From positions 1 through 34,127 of the forward strand of contig JAKQIY010000069.1 in the NCBI GenBank assembly GCA_029561455.1: a stretch of 34,127 nucleotides of DNA, written 5' to 3'. Below, in pieces: positions 25,930 through 33,639 of the stretch. The translations under genes were made by a program, and so were the position numbers. Within the stretch, counting starts at the first letter, position 1, and the number at the start of each line of letters is the position of its first letter. The notes beneath the pieces are model-generated. The model did not search any database. It was not told where the DNA came from and saw only the letters and a list, made by a program, of their open reading frames with translations. The stretch is from a bacterium. GTDB taxonomy: Bacteria; Zhuqueibacterota; Zhuqueibacteria; Residuimicrobiales; Krinioviventaceae.

Positions 25930-26792
25930 ATAAACATGCTTTAAATTCAATCGCTGTTCTATGTATCTGCTTTTTTTTCACCAATGGAATTTCACAAGAC
26001 TTACATTTAGTCGCACTTGATTTTTGGCTTGATTCCGTCCCAGATTCGTTAAATTATTTAGAAAAAGAATTGCCCGAAGCACTTGAGGCAGAAATTCTAA
26101 ACTCGTGCAATTCTATAAAGGTACTCGAAAGAAACCAACATTTGGATGTATTAGAAGAAATTGAATATGAGTATAATCGAGAAGGGATTTTTAATGATTC
26201 TACGATTAATAAATTAAATAAACAGATAGGAGCGAATTCTGCCTTAATTGGCAAAGTAAAGCACAGAGCTGGCGAAGTTCGAATTGATATAAAAGTAGTA
26301 AAAATAGAAACTGGCGAACGGCAATTTCAAGGCTACAGCATTGCGAATATTAATGACCTTCAATCTTTTAGTCAAATTGCTTTAAATATGAGGGAGCTAT
26401 CTCAAAATCTTTGTCATCACTTCCAACCGAGCCAATCTATCCCTGATTTTGAAGTAGAATATCCTCAAAATCAGCAGCGATTGCCAGCGAATCAGGTTAT
26501 TACTGCCTACGGCACTCATTCAATTTCACTTGAGGAAAATGTTTGGGCAGTACTGGGAGACACTTATGGTAATTTTTATCTGCAAAATCCCCCAGTTCAA
26601 TTGCGAAATGAGAGATGGTCTTGTACAGGAATTCGACCAGGTAATGGCATTATAGAAATCAATTTTGTCAGAGTGACAAATGCAGGTCATATGAGTTTTC
26701 AAAATAAGGTCTCAAATAGTGATTTTGGAGCATTTACAAACTTGCCGTCAGGTAGTGAGATAATTTCAAAAGTTTATATAAATGTCGAATAG
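25926..26792 (+). CDS. CsgG/FlgO-like periplasmic or surface protein (cassette gene)
   Basis: A 288-aa exported protein with signal peptide (1-23, ending NGISQ). Residues about 45-160 fit the CsgG-like fold seen in CsgG, FlgO and LpoB relatives: EALEAEILNSCNSIKVLERN, then an EEIEYEYNREGIFNDSTINK stretch, GANSALIGKVK and KIETGERQF. Residues about 190-288 form a separate beta domain (ITAYGTHSISLEENVWAVL, FYLQNPPVQL, ERWSCTGIRPG) of a kind often attached to envelope proteins as an Ig-like module. No lipobox cysteine is visible at the cleavage site. Coupled to the membrane protein upstream and followed 16 bases later by an attC site, so it is the last gene of its cassette. Role unknown. Confidence 0.75.
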   Translation: MNKHALNSIAVLCICFFFTNGISQDLHLVALDFWLDSVPDSLNYLEKELPEALEAEILNSCNSIKVLERNQHLDVLEEIEYEYNREGIFNDSTINKLNKQIGANSALIGKVKHRAGEVRIDIKVVKIETGERQFQGYSIANINDLQSFSQIALNMRELSQNLCHHFQPSQSIPDFEVEYPQNQQRLPANQVITAYGTHSISLEENVWAVLGDTYGNFYLQNPPVQLRNERWSCTGIRPGNGIIEINFVRVTNAGHMSFQNKVSNSDFGAFTNLPSGSEIISKVYINVE

Positions 26793-26808
26793 GAGAGTTT
26801 AAATAAAG

Positions 26809-26937
26809 CAACTAACCCAAAGCTGCACCCGACTGCAACAGCAGAGCGCTTTGGCTAGTTTTTGCGGGATTTGAACAACCGGTACTTATTATATCTTAGT
26901 TCTATGCTGTTGCAGCGGGTGAGCTAAGCGTTAGCCC
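26809..26937 (+). other. attC site 1 (integron cassette recombination site)
   Basis: The left arm 26812-26843 (beginning CTAACCC) pairs with the right arm 26905-26934 (ending GCGTTAG) over 27 positions. Two left-arm bases, G26825 and A26832, have no partner: these are the extrahelical bases that mark attC sites. A short mismatched patch next to the core is the unpaired central spacer. The cleavage core is G26930^TTAGCC. The 61-base variable terminal loop lies at 26844-26904. Confidence 0.88.
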
Positions 26938-26995
26938 GTCCGCCAATATTTAAAAAAAAGGTTAATACATTCAATAATCTCAAAGGTGTGAGACC

Positions 26996-27886
26996 ATGAT
27001 TGCAGACCTAATATTAAAATTTCTTGATGGCTCAATCGAATTGCTAAAAATAAAGCAAGATAAGCGTAAAAACTATTTCACTACCTTAATCGAGCCGCTA
27101 TACCAAAATTTTGAGATATTGCACCAAGATTATTTGCGGTCTTTTGAGAATTACCGACACATGATTAAGACATCTCAATCGTTTGATAGCGAACACCCAG
27201 TATTAGATTTGATTGTAAAAGAGCATTTGTTTTCTCAGTGTATTCGCAAAAAAATAAAAGCCGCATCAAAATTGTTTCCTGAATCCCCATATCCCTATTC
27301 TGTTTATAGACGCGGCAAATTATCAACAATAAAACCAAGTTCCAAAGCACGCGATCGAGATGAAATAGAAAAATTCTTATCAAGGGTGATTGGATACTTT
27401 GAGATGACATCTGATTATTATGTTTTTAATGATCGCCATGCAATGATAGATAACTCACCTAGAAGTAGCCTGATTTCTGGATTAAAGTTTATTTTCTCTA
27501 TTGATCAGAAAACTGCGCTATACCTCATTGAGCAGTTAGATGAATCCTCACATGTCATAGTTAGAAACAGCAACCCTTCTGCCTATATGGGTGAAGGAAA
27601 GTACAAGACGCCAACCGATTACTATCTCTTCGTATTTTCATTTGAGAACTACAGGGCTAAGTCGAATCCAACAACAAAACTCCTCGATTTTGTTCCAGAT
27701 GGGATGTGGGACAAACTGAGAAATGAACTTCAAACAACAAACGGCAACTTAAATAAAAACAAACTAAATAAAATTAAATCTGCTTTGGCAATAGGACTGA
27801 TTGATGTTATCGTCGCCAATATTCAATCCGATTATGGAAACGTACAAGAGAGTTATATGGAGTTGAAAAAGAAATTTATTTTATAG
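26996..27886 (+). CDS. Unknown cytoplasmic protein (cassette gene)
   Basis: A 296-aa protein I do not recognise. It has no signal peptide or membrane helix. The N-terminal half is helical and charged (LKIKQDKRKNYFTTLIEPLY, then an FENYRHMIKTSQ region); the C-terminal half has SGLKFIFSIDQKTALYLIEQ, YYLFVFSFENYR and a lysine/asparagine-rich helix. The start at 26996 has AAGGTG about 8 bases upstream. It lies alone between attC 1 and attC 2, so it is a complete one-gene cassette in the forward direction, 59 bases after the first core. AT-rich like the other cassette genes. Orphan genes of this sort are the usual content of sedentary integrons; a defence or toxin role cannot be read from the sequence. 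Confidence 0.75.
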   Translation: MIADLILKFLDGSIELLKIKQDKRKNYFTTLIEPLYQNFEILHQDYLRSFENYRHMIKTSQSFDSEHPVLDLIVKEHLFSQCIRKKIKAASKLFPESPYPYSVYRRGKLSTIKPSSKARDRDEIEKFLSRVIGYFEMTSDYYVFNDRHAMIDNSPRSSLISGLKFIFSIDQKTALYLIEQLDESSHVIVRNSNPSAYMGEGKYKTPTDYYLFVFSFENYRAKSNPTTKLLDFVPDGMWDKLRNELQTTNGNLNKNKLNKIKSALAIGLIDVIVANIQSDYGNVQESYMELKKKFIL

Positions 27887-27899
27887 AAAACCAAACACG

Positions 27900-28028
27900 G
27901 GCTAACAAAGCGTACACCTGACGTATGGGATTCTGCGGCATTTTCGAACATTTTTCTCGCTTCGAGTTTTTCCTACTCCCAAGCATTGTCCACGCCCGCC
28001 CACACGCAGGTAACGCAAACCGTTAGAC
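27900..28028 (+). other. attC site 2
   Basis: The left arm 27900-27929 (GGCTAAC..., ACCTG, CGT, TGGG) pairs with the right arm 27999-28028 (CCCACACG..., CAGGT, ACGC, GTTAGAC). The core G28022^TTAGAC matches the GTTRRRY consensus exactly. A27921 is extrahelical and a second bulge sits near 27914. Length 129 bp is the same as attC 1, but the internal stems differ while the fold is conserved, as expected for attC. Confidence 0.85.
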
Positions 28029-28030
28029 AG

Positions 28031-28662
28031 TATATTAAATTCAATTCTCATTATATCAGATCGGATGGCACTACTGAAGAAATTGTTGATTTATTTTGTG
28101 CACATATCCTTTACAATGATCAAATCATCCATTCACAAGGTATTACTTTAGGGGAGAATAATGAGTTCTGGATATTAGGGAGCCTTGGCGATAAAGATAG
28201 TAGTAATGCTTTTCTCTCCTGATTGGGGGTGACGATAGACAAGATTTTTCAACAGCCGGGAGCTTACCAATATCTCGCCATCAGCAGCGCCGGGCGGTAT
28301 GTATGGATTGCCGGGAAAAATGGCGCCATTATGAAATATTACCCGGAACCGACCGGCATTGCCCCAACAGTTCAACCAATCCAGTTTGAGTTGCACCAGA
28401 ACCATCCCAATCCCTTTAGCGCCAATACGCAGTTTCATTTTACCCTGCAAAAACCGGGGCAGGCCCAGGTTGTTATTTACTACCTGTTGGGAAGGCGCAT
28501 TCGTACCCTGGAAGCCGGTCCGTTAAACCCAGGCAACCATTACCTGACCTGGGACAGGCTCGACAGCCACAGCCAGATCGTTCCCGCCGGGGTGTATTTT
28601 TACCGCCTGCAAAACGCTGACGGTTCTGTTAGCACGGCTAAAAAATGGTGATTATGCAATGA
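28031..28662 (+). pseudogene. Broken C-terminal remnant of a T9SS-secreted beta-propeller-type protein
   Basis: One frame gives GENNEFWILGSLGDKDSSNA, then meets TGA at 28220-28222 and continues in the same frame with GVTIDKIFQQPGAYQYL, AGRYVWIAGKNGAIMKYY and a sorting domain (NHPNPFSANTQFHFTL, PAGVYFYRLQ). The middle resembles one blade of a Ycf48-like propeller. At the end an A run of six at 28640-28645 gives AKKW-stop; one more A would give KKMVIMQ-stop at 28662, the usual ending of such domains. A G run of five at 28214-28218 is also suspect. The gene has no 5' part: the integron lies directly upstream. Decay is most likely, homopolymer errors are the alternative. Confidence 0.7.
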
Positions 28663-28743
28663 GCTATATACCCTCAGGCATTGACTTTTATGTTATAAAA
28701 ACGAATACAAAACAATTTACTAACAAAATGACAATGGTAAGAT

Positions 28744-28773
28744 AAAACAGCAGGGCAGGCCCCCGACCCGCCC
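28744..28773 (-). terminator. Possible terminator of the tail-like gene cluster
   Basis: On the minus strand GGGCGGG (28773-28767) pairs with CCTGCCC (28759-28753), including one G-T pair, and is followed by TGCTGTTTTATC. It lies 14 bases after the stop of the 91-aa gene. Confidence 0.4.
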
Positions 28774-28786
28774 CGATTACACCCGC

Positions 28787-29062
28787 CTAATCCCCGTCCA
28801 CGTTCGCCAATGCCACGCCGAACTTTTCCGCAACGTCTTCAATCACGGATTTGAGGGTCGCCACCGCGCAATCGTCCAGCGCCGTGGCGGTTTTGCCGGT
28901 CAGCGGTTCCAGTTCCGCATCGATTACCGGGTACATTGCGGCCAGCGCCACTGCGCCGTGTTCCGGTTCGCGCGTCATCATGCCGGTTAGCAACGGCGTC
29001 AACACCTGTTTCAGCGCCAGACCAATGATCGGCGCCAGCAATTCGATCAGTTTTTCCACCAT
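28787..29062 (-). CDS. Small helical protein, phage-module associated
   Basis: A 91-aa protein with a hydrophobic N-terminal half (LIELLAPIIGLALKQVLTPL, 5-24) and an acidic C-terminus with a helix SVIEDVAEKFGVALANVDGD. A good ribosome site AAGGGGTGA precedes ATG 29062. It is last in a minus-strand cluster that looks tail-like; the position and membrane-active N-terminus would suit a holin or a small structural protein, but it is not recognised. The next gene upstream ends only 31 bases away. Confidence 0.6.
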   Translation of the reverse strand: MVEKLIELLAPIIGLALKQVLTPLLTGMMTREPEHGAVALAAMYPVIDAELEPLTGKTATALDDCAVATLKSVIEDVAEKFGVALANVDGD

Positions 29063-29093
29063 AGGATCACCCCTTGTTTTGAGTTAGTTTGTG

Positions 29094-29312
29094 TTATTGT
29101 TGCGATTTTGTGAGTTTATTGAGCAGCTTTTTCTCGTTTTCCAGCGGATCGCCTCCTTTCTTTGCCCGGCCCAGCTTTTCACCCAGACCAAAGGTTGTCC
29201 ATAAAAATCCGGCTTTGCAGACCCACGGCGAAATCACCGGCCCCACCGCCGGGATCAAATTCGCCGCACCGCCCAAGCCGATGAGCAGCAGTCCTGTTAA
29301 TGTTTTTGGCAT
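29094..29312 (-). CDS. Small membrane protein, holin-like
   Basis: A 72-aa protein whose first 45 residues are hydrophobic and glycine-rich (LTGLLLIGLGGAANLIPAVG, then VISPWVCKAGFLWTTFGLG), enough for one or two membrane helices, followed by a basic, hydrophilic tail (LGRAKKGGDPLENEKKLLNK). This size and layout fit phage holins, which time lysis by making pores. GGGAGG lies 5 bases before ATG 29312. It is paired with the 91-aa gene. Family membership is not certain. Confidence 0.6.
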   Translation of the reverse strand: MPKTLTGLLLIGLGGAANLIPAVGPVISPWVCKAGFLWTTFGLGEKLGRAKKGGDPLENEKKLLNKLTKSQQ

Positions 29313-29324
29313 AGCGCCTCCCTT

Positions 29325-29592
29325 TCAAGTTCCACCCCTAAAGGGGTTTGTTGTTTAGTTTACTTTTTTGCTAGAAACATATCACCCCTCCGGGGTTCTG
29401 TAAAACTCTATTAATAAGATATTTAGAATGTGAATATTTAAAACCGAGATTATCGTCCCCCTTGTCCAAACCGTCCACAACCAAAATTTACCCGCTTGCC
29501 ACAAATCTCTGATTTGAAAACTCTTTCACCCCTTTTGAGCTTTGGGAAGCAGAGATTCCTGAACAATTCCCTATTGCCGGGCCATAGGCCCG
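29325..29592. repeat. Gene-free gap with palindromic repeats
   Basis: Between the two small genes and the tail-like genes lie ACCCCtaaaGGGGT near 29334, ACCCCtccGGGGT near 29382, CAAATC-tct-GATTTG near 29504 and CGGGCC-ata-GGCCCG (29578-29592). These are further copies of hairpin families seen elsewhere in the window. They separate the minus-strand cluster into two transcription blocks. Confidence 0.65.
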
Positions 29593-29600
29593 ACCTACTA

Positions 29601-30002
29601 TTATTCTCCATCCGCCACAGTCTCAAAAAAGGTTAAAACCTGCGTTCGTTCCGCCGCCAGGCGACCCATACTGTACTGCGCGGCAATCCCCGGTTGCAAA
29701 AATACCGGCGCATACAAATCCGGATGGTTTTTATAATCCATGTACAGGTTCATCGTACTATGATTAGCTCGCAGCATTTCCAGTTTGTCCACCGTTTCGG
29801 GACGAACAGTGATCACCTCGATTGTATACTCGCGGATTTCCCCGGACAACAAATACAGCAGCGGACGACGGTTCTGCAATCTTTTGAGTACATAGTTACA
29901 GCGGCGGCGCGTCGTCACCAGACCGGTCTCCTGCGCCGCAAATTCAACAGCTTTAATTTCCGCGCCGTCAAAATATTCAATTCGCACCACCGTCCCGCTC
30001 AT
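29601..30002 (-). CDS. Tail-module protein of unknown function
   Basis: A 133-aa soluble protein (VVRIEYFDGAEIKAVEFAAQ, then RRRCNYVLKRLQNRRPLLYL, and MDYKNHPDLYAPVFLQPGIA). It shows no signal peptide and is not recognised. Its ATG overlaps the stop of the 998-aa gene (29999-30002), so it is co-translated with it and probably part of the same structure. The arrangement resembles small baseplate or tail-tip accessory genes. Confidence 0.65.
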   Translation of the reverse strand: MSGTVVRIEYFDGAEIKAVEFAAQETGLVTTRRRCNYVLKRLQNRRPLLYLLSGEIREYTIEVITVRPETVDKLEMLRANHSTMNLYMDYKNHPDLYAPVFLQPGIAAQYSMGRLAAERTQVLTFFETVADGE

Positions 30003-32995
30003 TGCGCGCCTCCCGCTGCCGGCGCGACCAAGCCAATGAGTCGTATGTCCAGGCCCTCGCGGAATGTCACCTGGCGGCCGATCAGTTCCACATCCAGATC
30101 AAGCGCCGGGGATTCGCTGTGCAGATGCACCCGGTCGCCGATGTTCAGCAACAAGCCCTGCAAGCTCGTCTGGAAGGCAACCATCTTGATGCCGTATTGC
30201 CATAACTCATACTTTTTGTCGATCACCGCCAGCGCTGTTTGTTTTCTGTAAAAACCGGGCAGACTCAATACCGCGCCGCGTATAAATCCATGCCGCCGGT
30301 AACTCTTGTTGGTATTTATCGATTCTGGAAAAGTGCATTTAACCAGGTAGCGGCTGTTTTCATAATCATAGCAATAACGAACGGTAAACTCGTTAATCAT
30401 CGGCCGGGTGAGAATCTCCGGGTTCGGCAGCAGGTTGGTCTGTCCGGTGATCAGCACCGGCGTCTTGAGCTGCGGCCGGATAGTATAAATCTGCTCCACG
30501 CCCCAGTTATCCGTATATAAAAAACCGTCAAAAAGCGCGCATACGGTTTGCAGCGCCTGTAAAATGGACATGTCCCGGTCCAGCGACAGGCTGACGCAAA
30601 TATTGGCAGTTTCGCAATACCCGTACTCCCGGTCAAAATTGTAATCCGCATCGGTCGCTTCCTGCTGCTGCACAATAACCGCAGTTCCCGCCGGAATATC
30701 CGCGCCGGTGTGGGCGGCAATGGTGAGACTGATCTGCGGCGGGTACGAGGTCTCGGCAGTGTTCCCCCCGTTGACGCTGACCATATAAGCGCCAATTTTC
30801 AGACCTGCCCCGGCTTTGATCAGGGTCGGCACAGTGACCGTTACCTTGACTTCCGTATCCGCGGTTTCCAGCGCTTCCGCCAGTACCCCGATATGCTTAT
30901 CCCCGAAAAATGCCGAGGCAGCCAGCAAATGCGCAGGGATAGCCGCGCTACGGGACAACAGTTCATAAAGAATGCGCGCGGGATTTTCCTGCTGCCAGGA
31001 AAGCGCCGTTGTAAACCGGACGATTTCCCCGGCATGGGGATGTCCGCCCCAGGCAGCGGGTATAATTCGCAATTGCGTCCCTCCCTGGTTGTTGGTGATC
31101 ACTGTCGATATACGATAGACCGTTACTCCCCCCTCGGCGACAAGAAAGACATAACCATTGCTGACTGCGAGACCGGTTGCATTGGCCAGGTAATGTGGCT
31201 CCCCGGCCCCGCTGATCGCTTCAAAATGCGCCGGCGAGTCCGGTTCAGCAAGATCAAACAGACTCAATGCGCCATCGTTCATGCTGGTGGTATACAAAAA
31301 GCCATCGCTGACCTGCAATCCATAGCCATCAGTATAATACGGCGCACCCGGTCCGCCAAAACTGCCTGCCAATACCGGCGAAGCTGGATTGGCAATATTC
31401 ACAATGGTAATCCGGCCATCGCCGGTTTTGATATACGCATAATTCCCGGAAACGGCCACATCGGAGCCGCCATAATCCAGGGACAATGAGCCCGCCAGAG
31501 TCGGACTATCCGGATTGGTTATATTGATAATGAGAAATCGCCGGTCAAAATACGAAGCAGTATACAAGTACTGTCCGGCAATGCAGAAATTCCACAAGCC
31601 CTGCATGTACCAGGGAGAACCGCTGCCGCCGATTTGCGCGACATAAACAATATTGGCGGGATTGCTGATGTTAAAAATATAGATCGTATCGTAGCCCTGC
31701 ACAAACAACCGGTTGCCATAGACTTTGCAGGAATAACAGAAAAAATCCTCCGGCACGCCCTCTTGTCCCGCCGTTTTGGTATCGACCAATACGGGATTGT
31801 ATTTATCCGCCACATGATAGCATTTCAGCGCCCCGGTAAATCCCGCGCCCATGTCGACGTACGCGACAAACACGTAATTGCCGTTTTTTGCAACATCGGC
31901 GTACGAGGGGAAATCGGCAAAAGCGATAGACGACACTTTGACCGGCGCCGCAGGATCGACGGCATCCGCTATGACCAGCTTGCCGGTATCGATAACCGGA
32001 ATATACAGATAGTTCAAATCCTTTATTAAATGCCAGGCGAATCCCATATCATTTTCCACCCCGGCCAGCCGTCCGCTATAACCGTAGCGCGTATCGCAGT
32101 GCAAGCCATCGACTCCCGGCCCGGAGACAATGTATTCATTATCGCTGATAAACTCTAGTTCCCAATTCCCCGGCCGGCAATTCGCCAATGGATAAACCAG
32201 GCTGCGGTTCAAAGTACCGTCCGCGCCCTCGCTCCACTGTATGCTGCTCGCCAGTTCGCCATTGCTGTTAATACGCATCAACTTTTTATCCGCGTCCCGG
32301 TCCACGCCTGTCAGGGACAAATCCAGGGTATTCTTTTGCAATTCCACCAGGGTCAATGTTATGTAACCGCTGCCCGCCTCCGGCGTTTTCAGCAATCGTC
32401 CCCGAAACAGGGTTACGGGATTAGCGGTGTTGTCGGTTCGTAAACGAATTAACACCTGGCTGTTTTCCAGCGCATTAACGTAGACAATACAACCGGCGGC
32501 AAAATCGAAACTTGTCGCTTCCTGCAGTGTCAGCAGGTCAAATTCTTCCTGTTTTTCAAATCCGGATACATGGCAGGTTTGCTGCACAATGCCGCCGGAA
32601 CCGACTGCCGGGCCTTTGATCGTCACGGCTTCGCCATTGCTGAAAGCGACCTGCTGCTGCGGCGCTAACCGCAGCGTGTGTGAATTGCGCGGCGTGGTTT
32701 CCAGCAATTCACTCACCGCATCATGAAACGGACTGGCAGGATTACCCGGATTCAGACGTCCGTCCGGGTCGCGCAGGGTTACAACCACCTCGCGCATGGT
32801 CGGGCGGCGTTCCCAGGTCACATCCATATCCAGCGTCTGCGCCAGTCCTGATATTGCAGAAATACCGTATTTGCCATTCAGCATAACATTTTTGCCTTCA
32901 GGATCAAAAACCAGTTCCGGCATAAGATGAATGCCCGCTTTTCGCTCCAGTTCGTTCCGCCAATCCGGCGGTAATGATTCGTATCCGGCCATCAC
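29999..32995 (-). CDS. Phage tail-hub-like protein with inserted seven-bladed LVIVD propeller
   Basis: A 998-aa protein. Residues 1-300 (for example RRPTMREVVVTLRDPDGRLN and a VTLFRGRLLKTPEAG segment) and 780-998 (NEFTVRYCYDYENSRYLVKC, LLNIGDRVHLHS, VELIGRQVTFREG) resemble the baseplate-hub or tail-tip proteins of phage tails. Between them, about 305-640, are seven repeats of a strand-rich unit such as YLYIPVIDTGKLVIADAVDP, ITIVNIANPASPVLAGSF and LSLFDLAEPDSPAHFEAI: the LVIVD propeller pattern, normally found in secreted surface proteins. No signal peptide. Overlaps by 4 bp with genes on both sides. The fusion could add a receptor- or ligand-binding module to a tail tip. Confidence 0.75.
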   Translation of the reverse strand: MMAGYESLPPDWRNELERKAGIHLMPELVFDPEGKNVMLNGKYGISAISGLAQTLDMDVTWERRPTMREVVVTLRDPDGRLNPGNPASPFHDAVSELLETTPRNSHTLRLAPQQQVAFSNGEAVTIKGPAVGSGGIVQQTCHVSGFEKQEEFDLLTLQEATSFDFAAGCIVYVNALENSQVLIRLRTDNTANPVTLFRGRLLKTPEAGSGYITLTLVELQKNTLDLSLTGVDRDADKKLMRINSNGELASSIQWSEGADGTLNRSLVYPLANCRPGNWELEFISDNEYIVSGPGVDGLHCDTRYGYSGRLAGVENDMGFAWHLIKDLNYLYIPVIDTGKLVIADAVDPAAPVKVSSIAFADFPSYADVAKNGNYVFVAYVDMGAGFTGALKCYHVADKYNPVLVDTKTAGQEGVPEDFFCYSCKVYGNRLFVQGYDTIYIFNISNPANIVYVAQIGGSGSPWYMQGLWNFCIAGQYLYTASYFDRRFLIINITNPDSPTLAGSLSLDYGGSDVAVSGNYAYIKTGDGRITIVNIANPASPVLAGSFGGPGAPYYTDGYGLQVSDGFLYTTSMNDGALSLFDLAEPDSPAHFEAISGAGEPHYLANATGLAVSNGYVFLVAEGGVTVYRISTVITNNQGGTQLRIIPAAWGGHPHAGEIVRFTTALSWQQENPARILYELLSRSAAIPAHLLAASAFFGDKHIGVLAEALETADTEVKVTVTVPTLIKAGAGLKIGAYMVSVNGGNTAETSYPPQISLTIAAHTGADIPAGTAVIVQQQEATDADYNFDREYGYCETANICVSLSLDRDMSILQALQTVCALFDGFLYTDNWGVEQIYTIRPQLKTPVLITGQTNLLPNPEILTRPMINEFTVRYCYDYENSRYLVKCTFPESINTNKSYRRHGFIRGAVLSLPGFYRKQTALAVIDKKYELWQYGIKMVAFQTSLQGLLLNIGDRVHLHSESPALDLDVELIGRQVTFREGLDIRLIGLVAPAAGGAQ

Positions 32996-33375
32996 TCACA
33001 CTCCATAAAGGTTAAGCGGTGTACATGCTCCGCCAAAGCATCGTCATGATAATGATAGAATTCCACCTGTTCCGGCAGCAAAAACGCCGTTAGGGATTTA
33101 TCGGGATCATGGAGCATGGCGTAATACACCGTCTTTTCATTTTTATCATTCAGCAATGCGGCAATCTTTGCCCCGGTATCCGCTGCCGCTTCCAGGATAT
33201 TGACTTGCAGAACCGCCCAGTCCTCGCCCTCGCTGCGAATCACCGGCTGGGTTTTTTCATTATTCTGCGCCTGGTAATGCCGCAATAACTGCACTTCCGC
33301 ATCCGGGATTTCTTCAGTATAGAAATCCACAGTACCGGACTGCTGCACAAATCTTATGGCAATTTGTCGGTTCAT
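32992..33375 (-). CDS. Tail-module protein of unknown function
   Basis: A 127-aa soluble protein (IRFVQQSGTVDFYTEEIPDA, DWAVLQVNILEAAADTGAKI, FLLPEQVEFYHYHDDALAEH). Not recognised. Starts at ATG 33375 overlapping the stop of the 81-aa gene, and its own stop overlaps the start of the 998-aa gene, so it lies in the middle of a tightly coupled chain. The size and position fit a tail-completion or baseplate wedge protein, which is inference from context. Confidence 0.65.
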   Translation of the reverse strand: MNRQIAIRFVQQSGTVDFYTEEIPDAEVQLLRHYQAQNNEKTQPVIRSEGEDWAVLQVNILEAAADTGAKIAALLNDKNEKTVYYAMLHDPDKSLTAFLLPEQVEFYHYHDDALAEHVHRLTFMECE

Positions 33376-33617
33376 TGGAATGGCGCCTCCGGGGTTTCCA
33401 TATAGCGTTCCTTGAATTTCAGGCGCGGATAAATGACCTCATCGACCAGATCGGTCCAGGTATCACCCTCCGTACCCACAATTCCCTGCGCGCCGCCGCT
33501 GCCTTTGTGCAAACTCGTCATCACCTGCTGCGGTAAAGAAGACAAGTCCTCTCCGGCTAAATTACTTGATAAATTGTTTGGAGAATTATTAACCACAATA
33601 TTATTATCTCTTTTCAT
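33372..33617 (-). CDS. Small protein heading the tail-like cluster
   Basis: An 81-aa protein, with ATG 33617 preferred to a TTG at 33623 because AGGA lies 6 bases before the ATG. The first third is Asn/Ser-rich and probably disordered (NNIVVNNSPNNLSSNL), followed by SLHKGSGGAQGIVGTEGDTW and a C-terminal helix-strand (VDEVIYPRLKFKERYMETPE). Not recognised. First gene of the coupled chain; no capsid, portal or terminase gene lies upstream within the window. Confidence 0.6.
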   Translation of the reverse strand: MKRDNNIVVNNSPNNLSSNLAGEDLSSLPQQVMTSLHKGSGGAQGIVGTEGDTWTDLVDEVIYPRLKFKERYMETPEAPFQ

Positions 33618-33639
33618 AACCAATCCTGTTTTTGTGTTA

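Larger units (their letters stand above)
24776..28028 (+). mobile_element. Small decayed integron (intI remnant plus two cassette units)
   Basis: A broken integron integrase is followed on the same strand by AT-rich genes punctuated by two attC recombination sites (26809-26937 and 27900-28028). In most integrons intI points away from its cassettes; the same-strand order seen here is the reverse type described in Treponema denticola and a few other lineages. No attI can be defined. The array ends at the second attC, after which host-like T9SS sequence resumes. With the integrase dead, cassettes could be moved only by an integrase acting in trans. Confidence 0.75.

Noticed and set aside
28220-28222. 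Selenocysteine or recoded TGA in the T9SS remnant
   Set aside because: TGA is used as a normal stop in other genes of the window, the gene lacks its 5' part, and a nearby homopolymer offers a simpler explanation.
27986-28222. A 78-aa protein starting at ATG 27986
   Set aside because: The ATG lies inside attC 2, and the later part of the frame is the beginning of the broken T9SS remnant.
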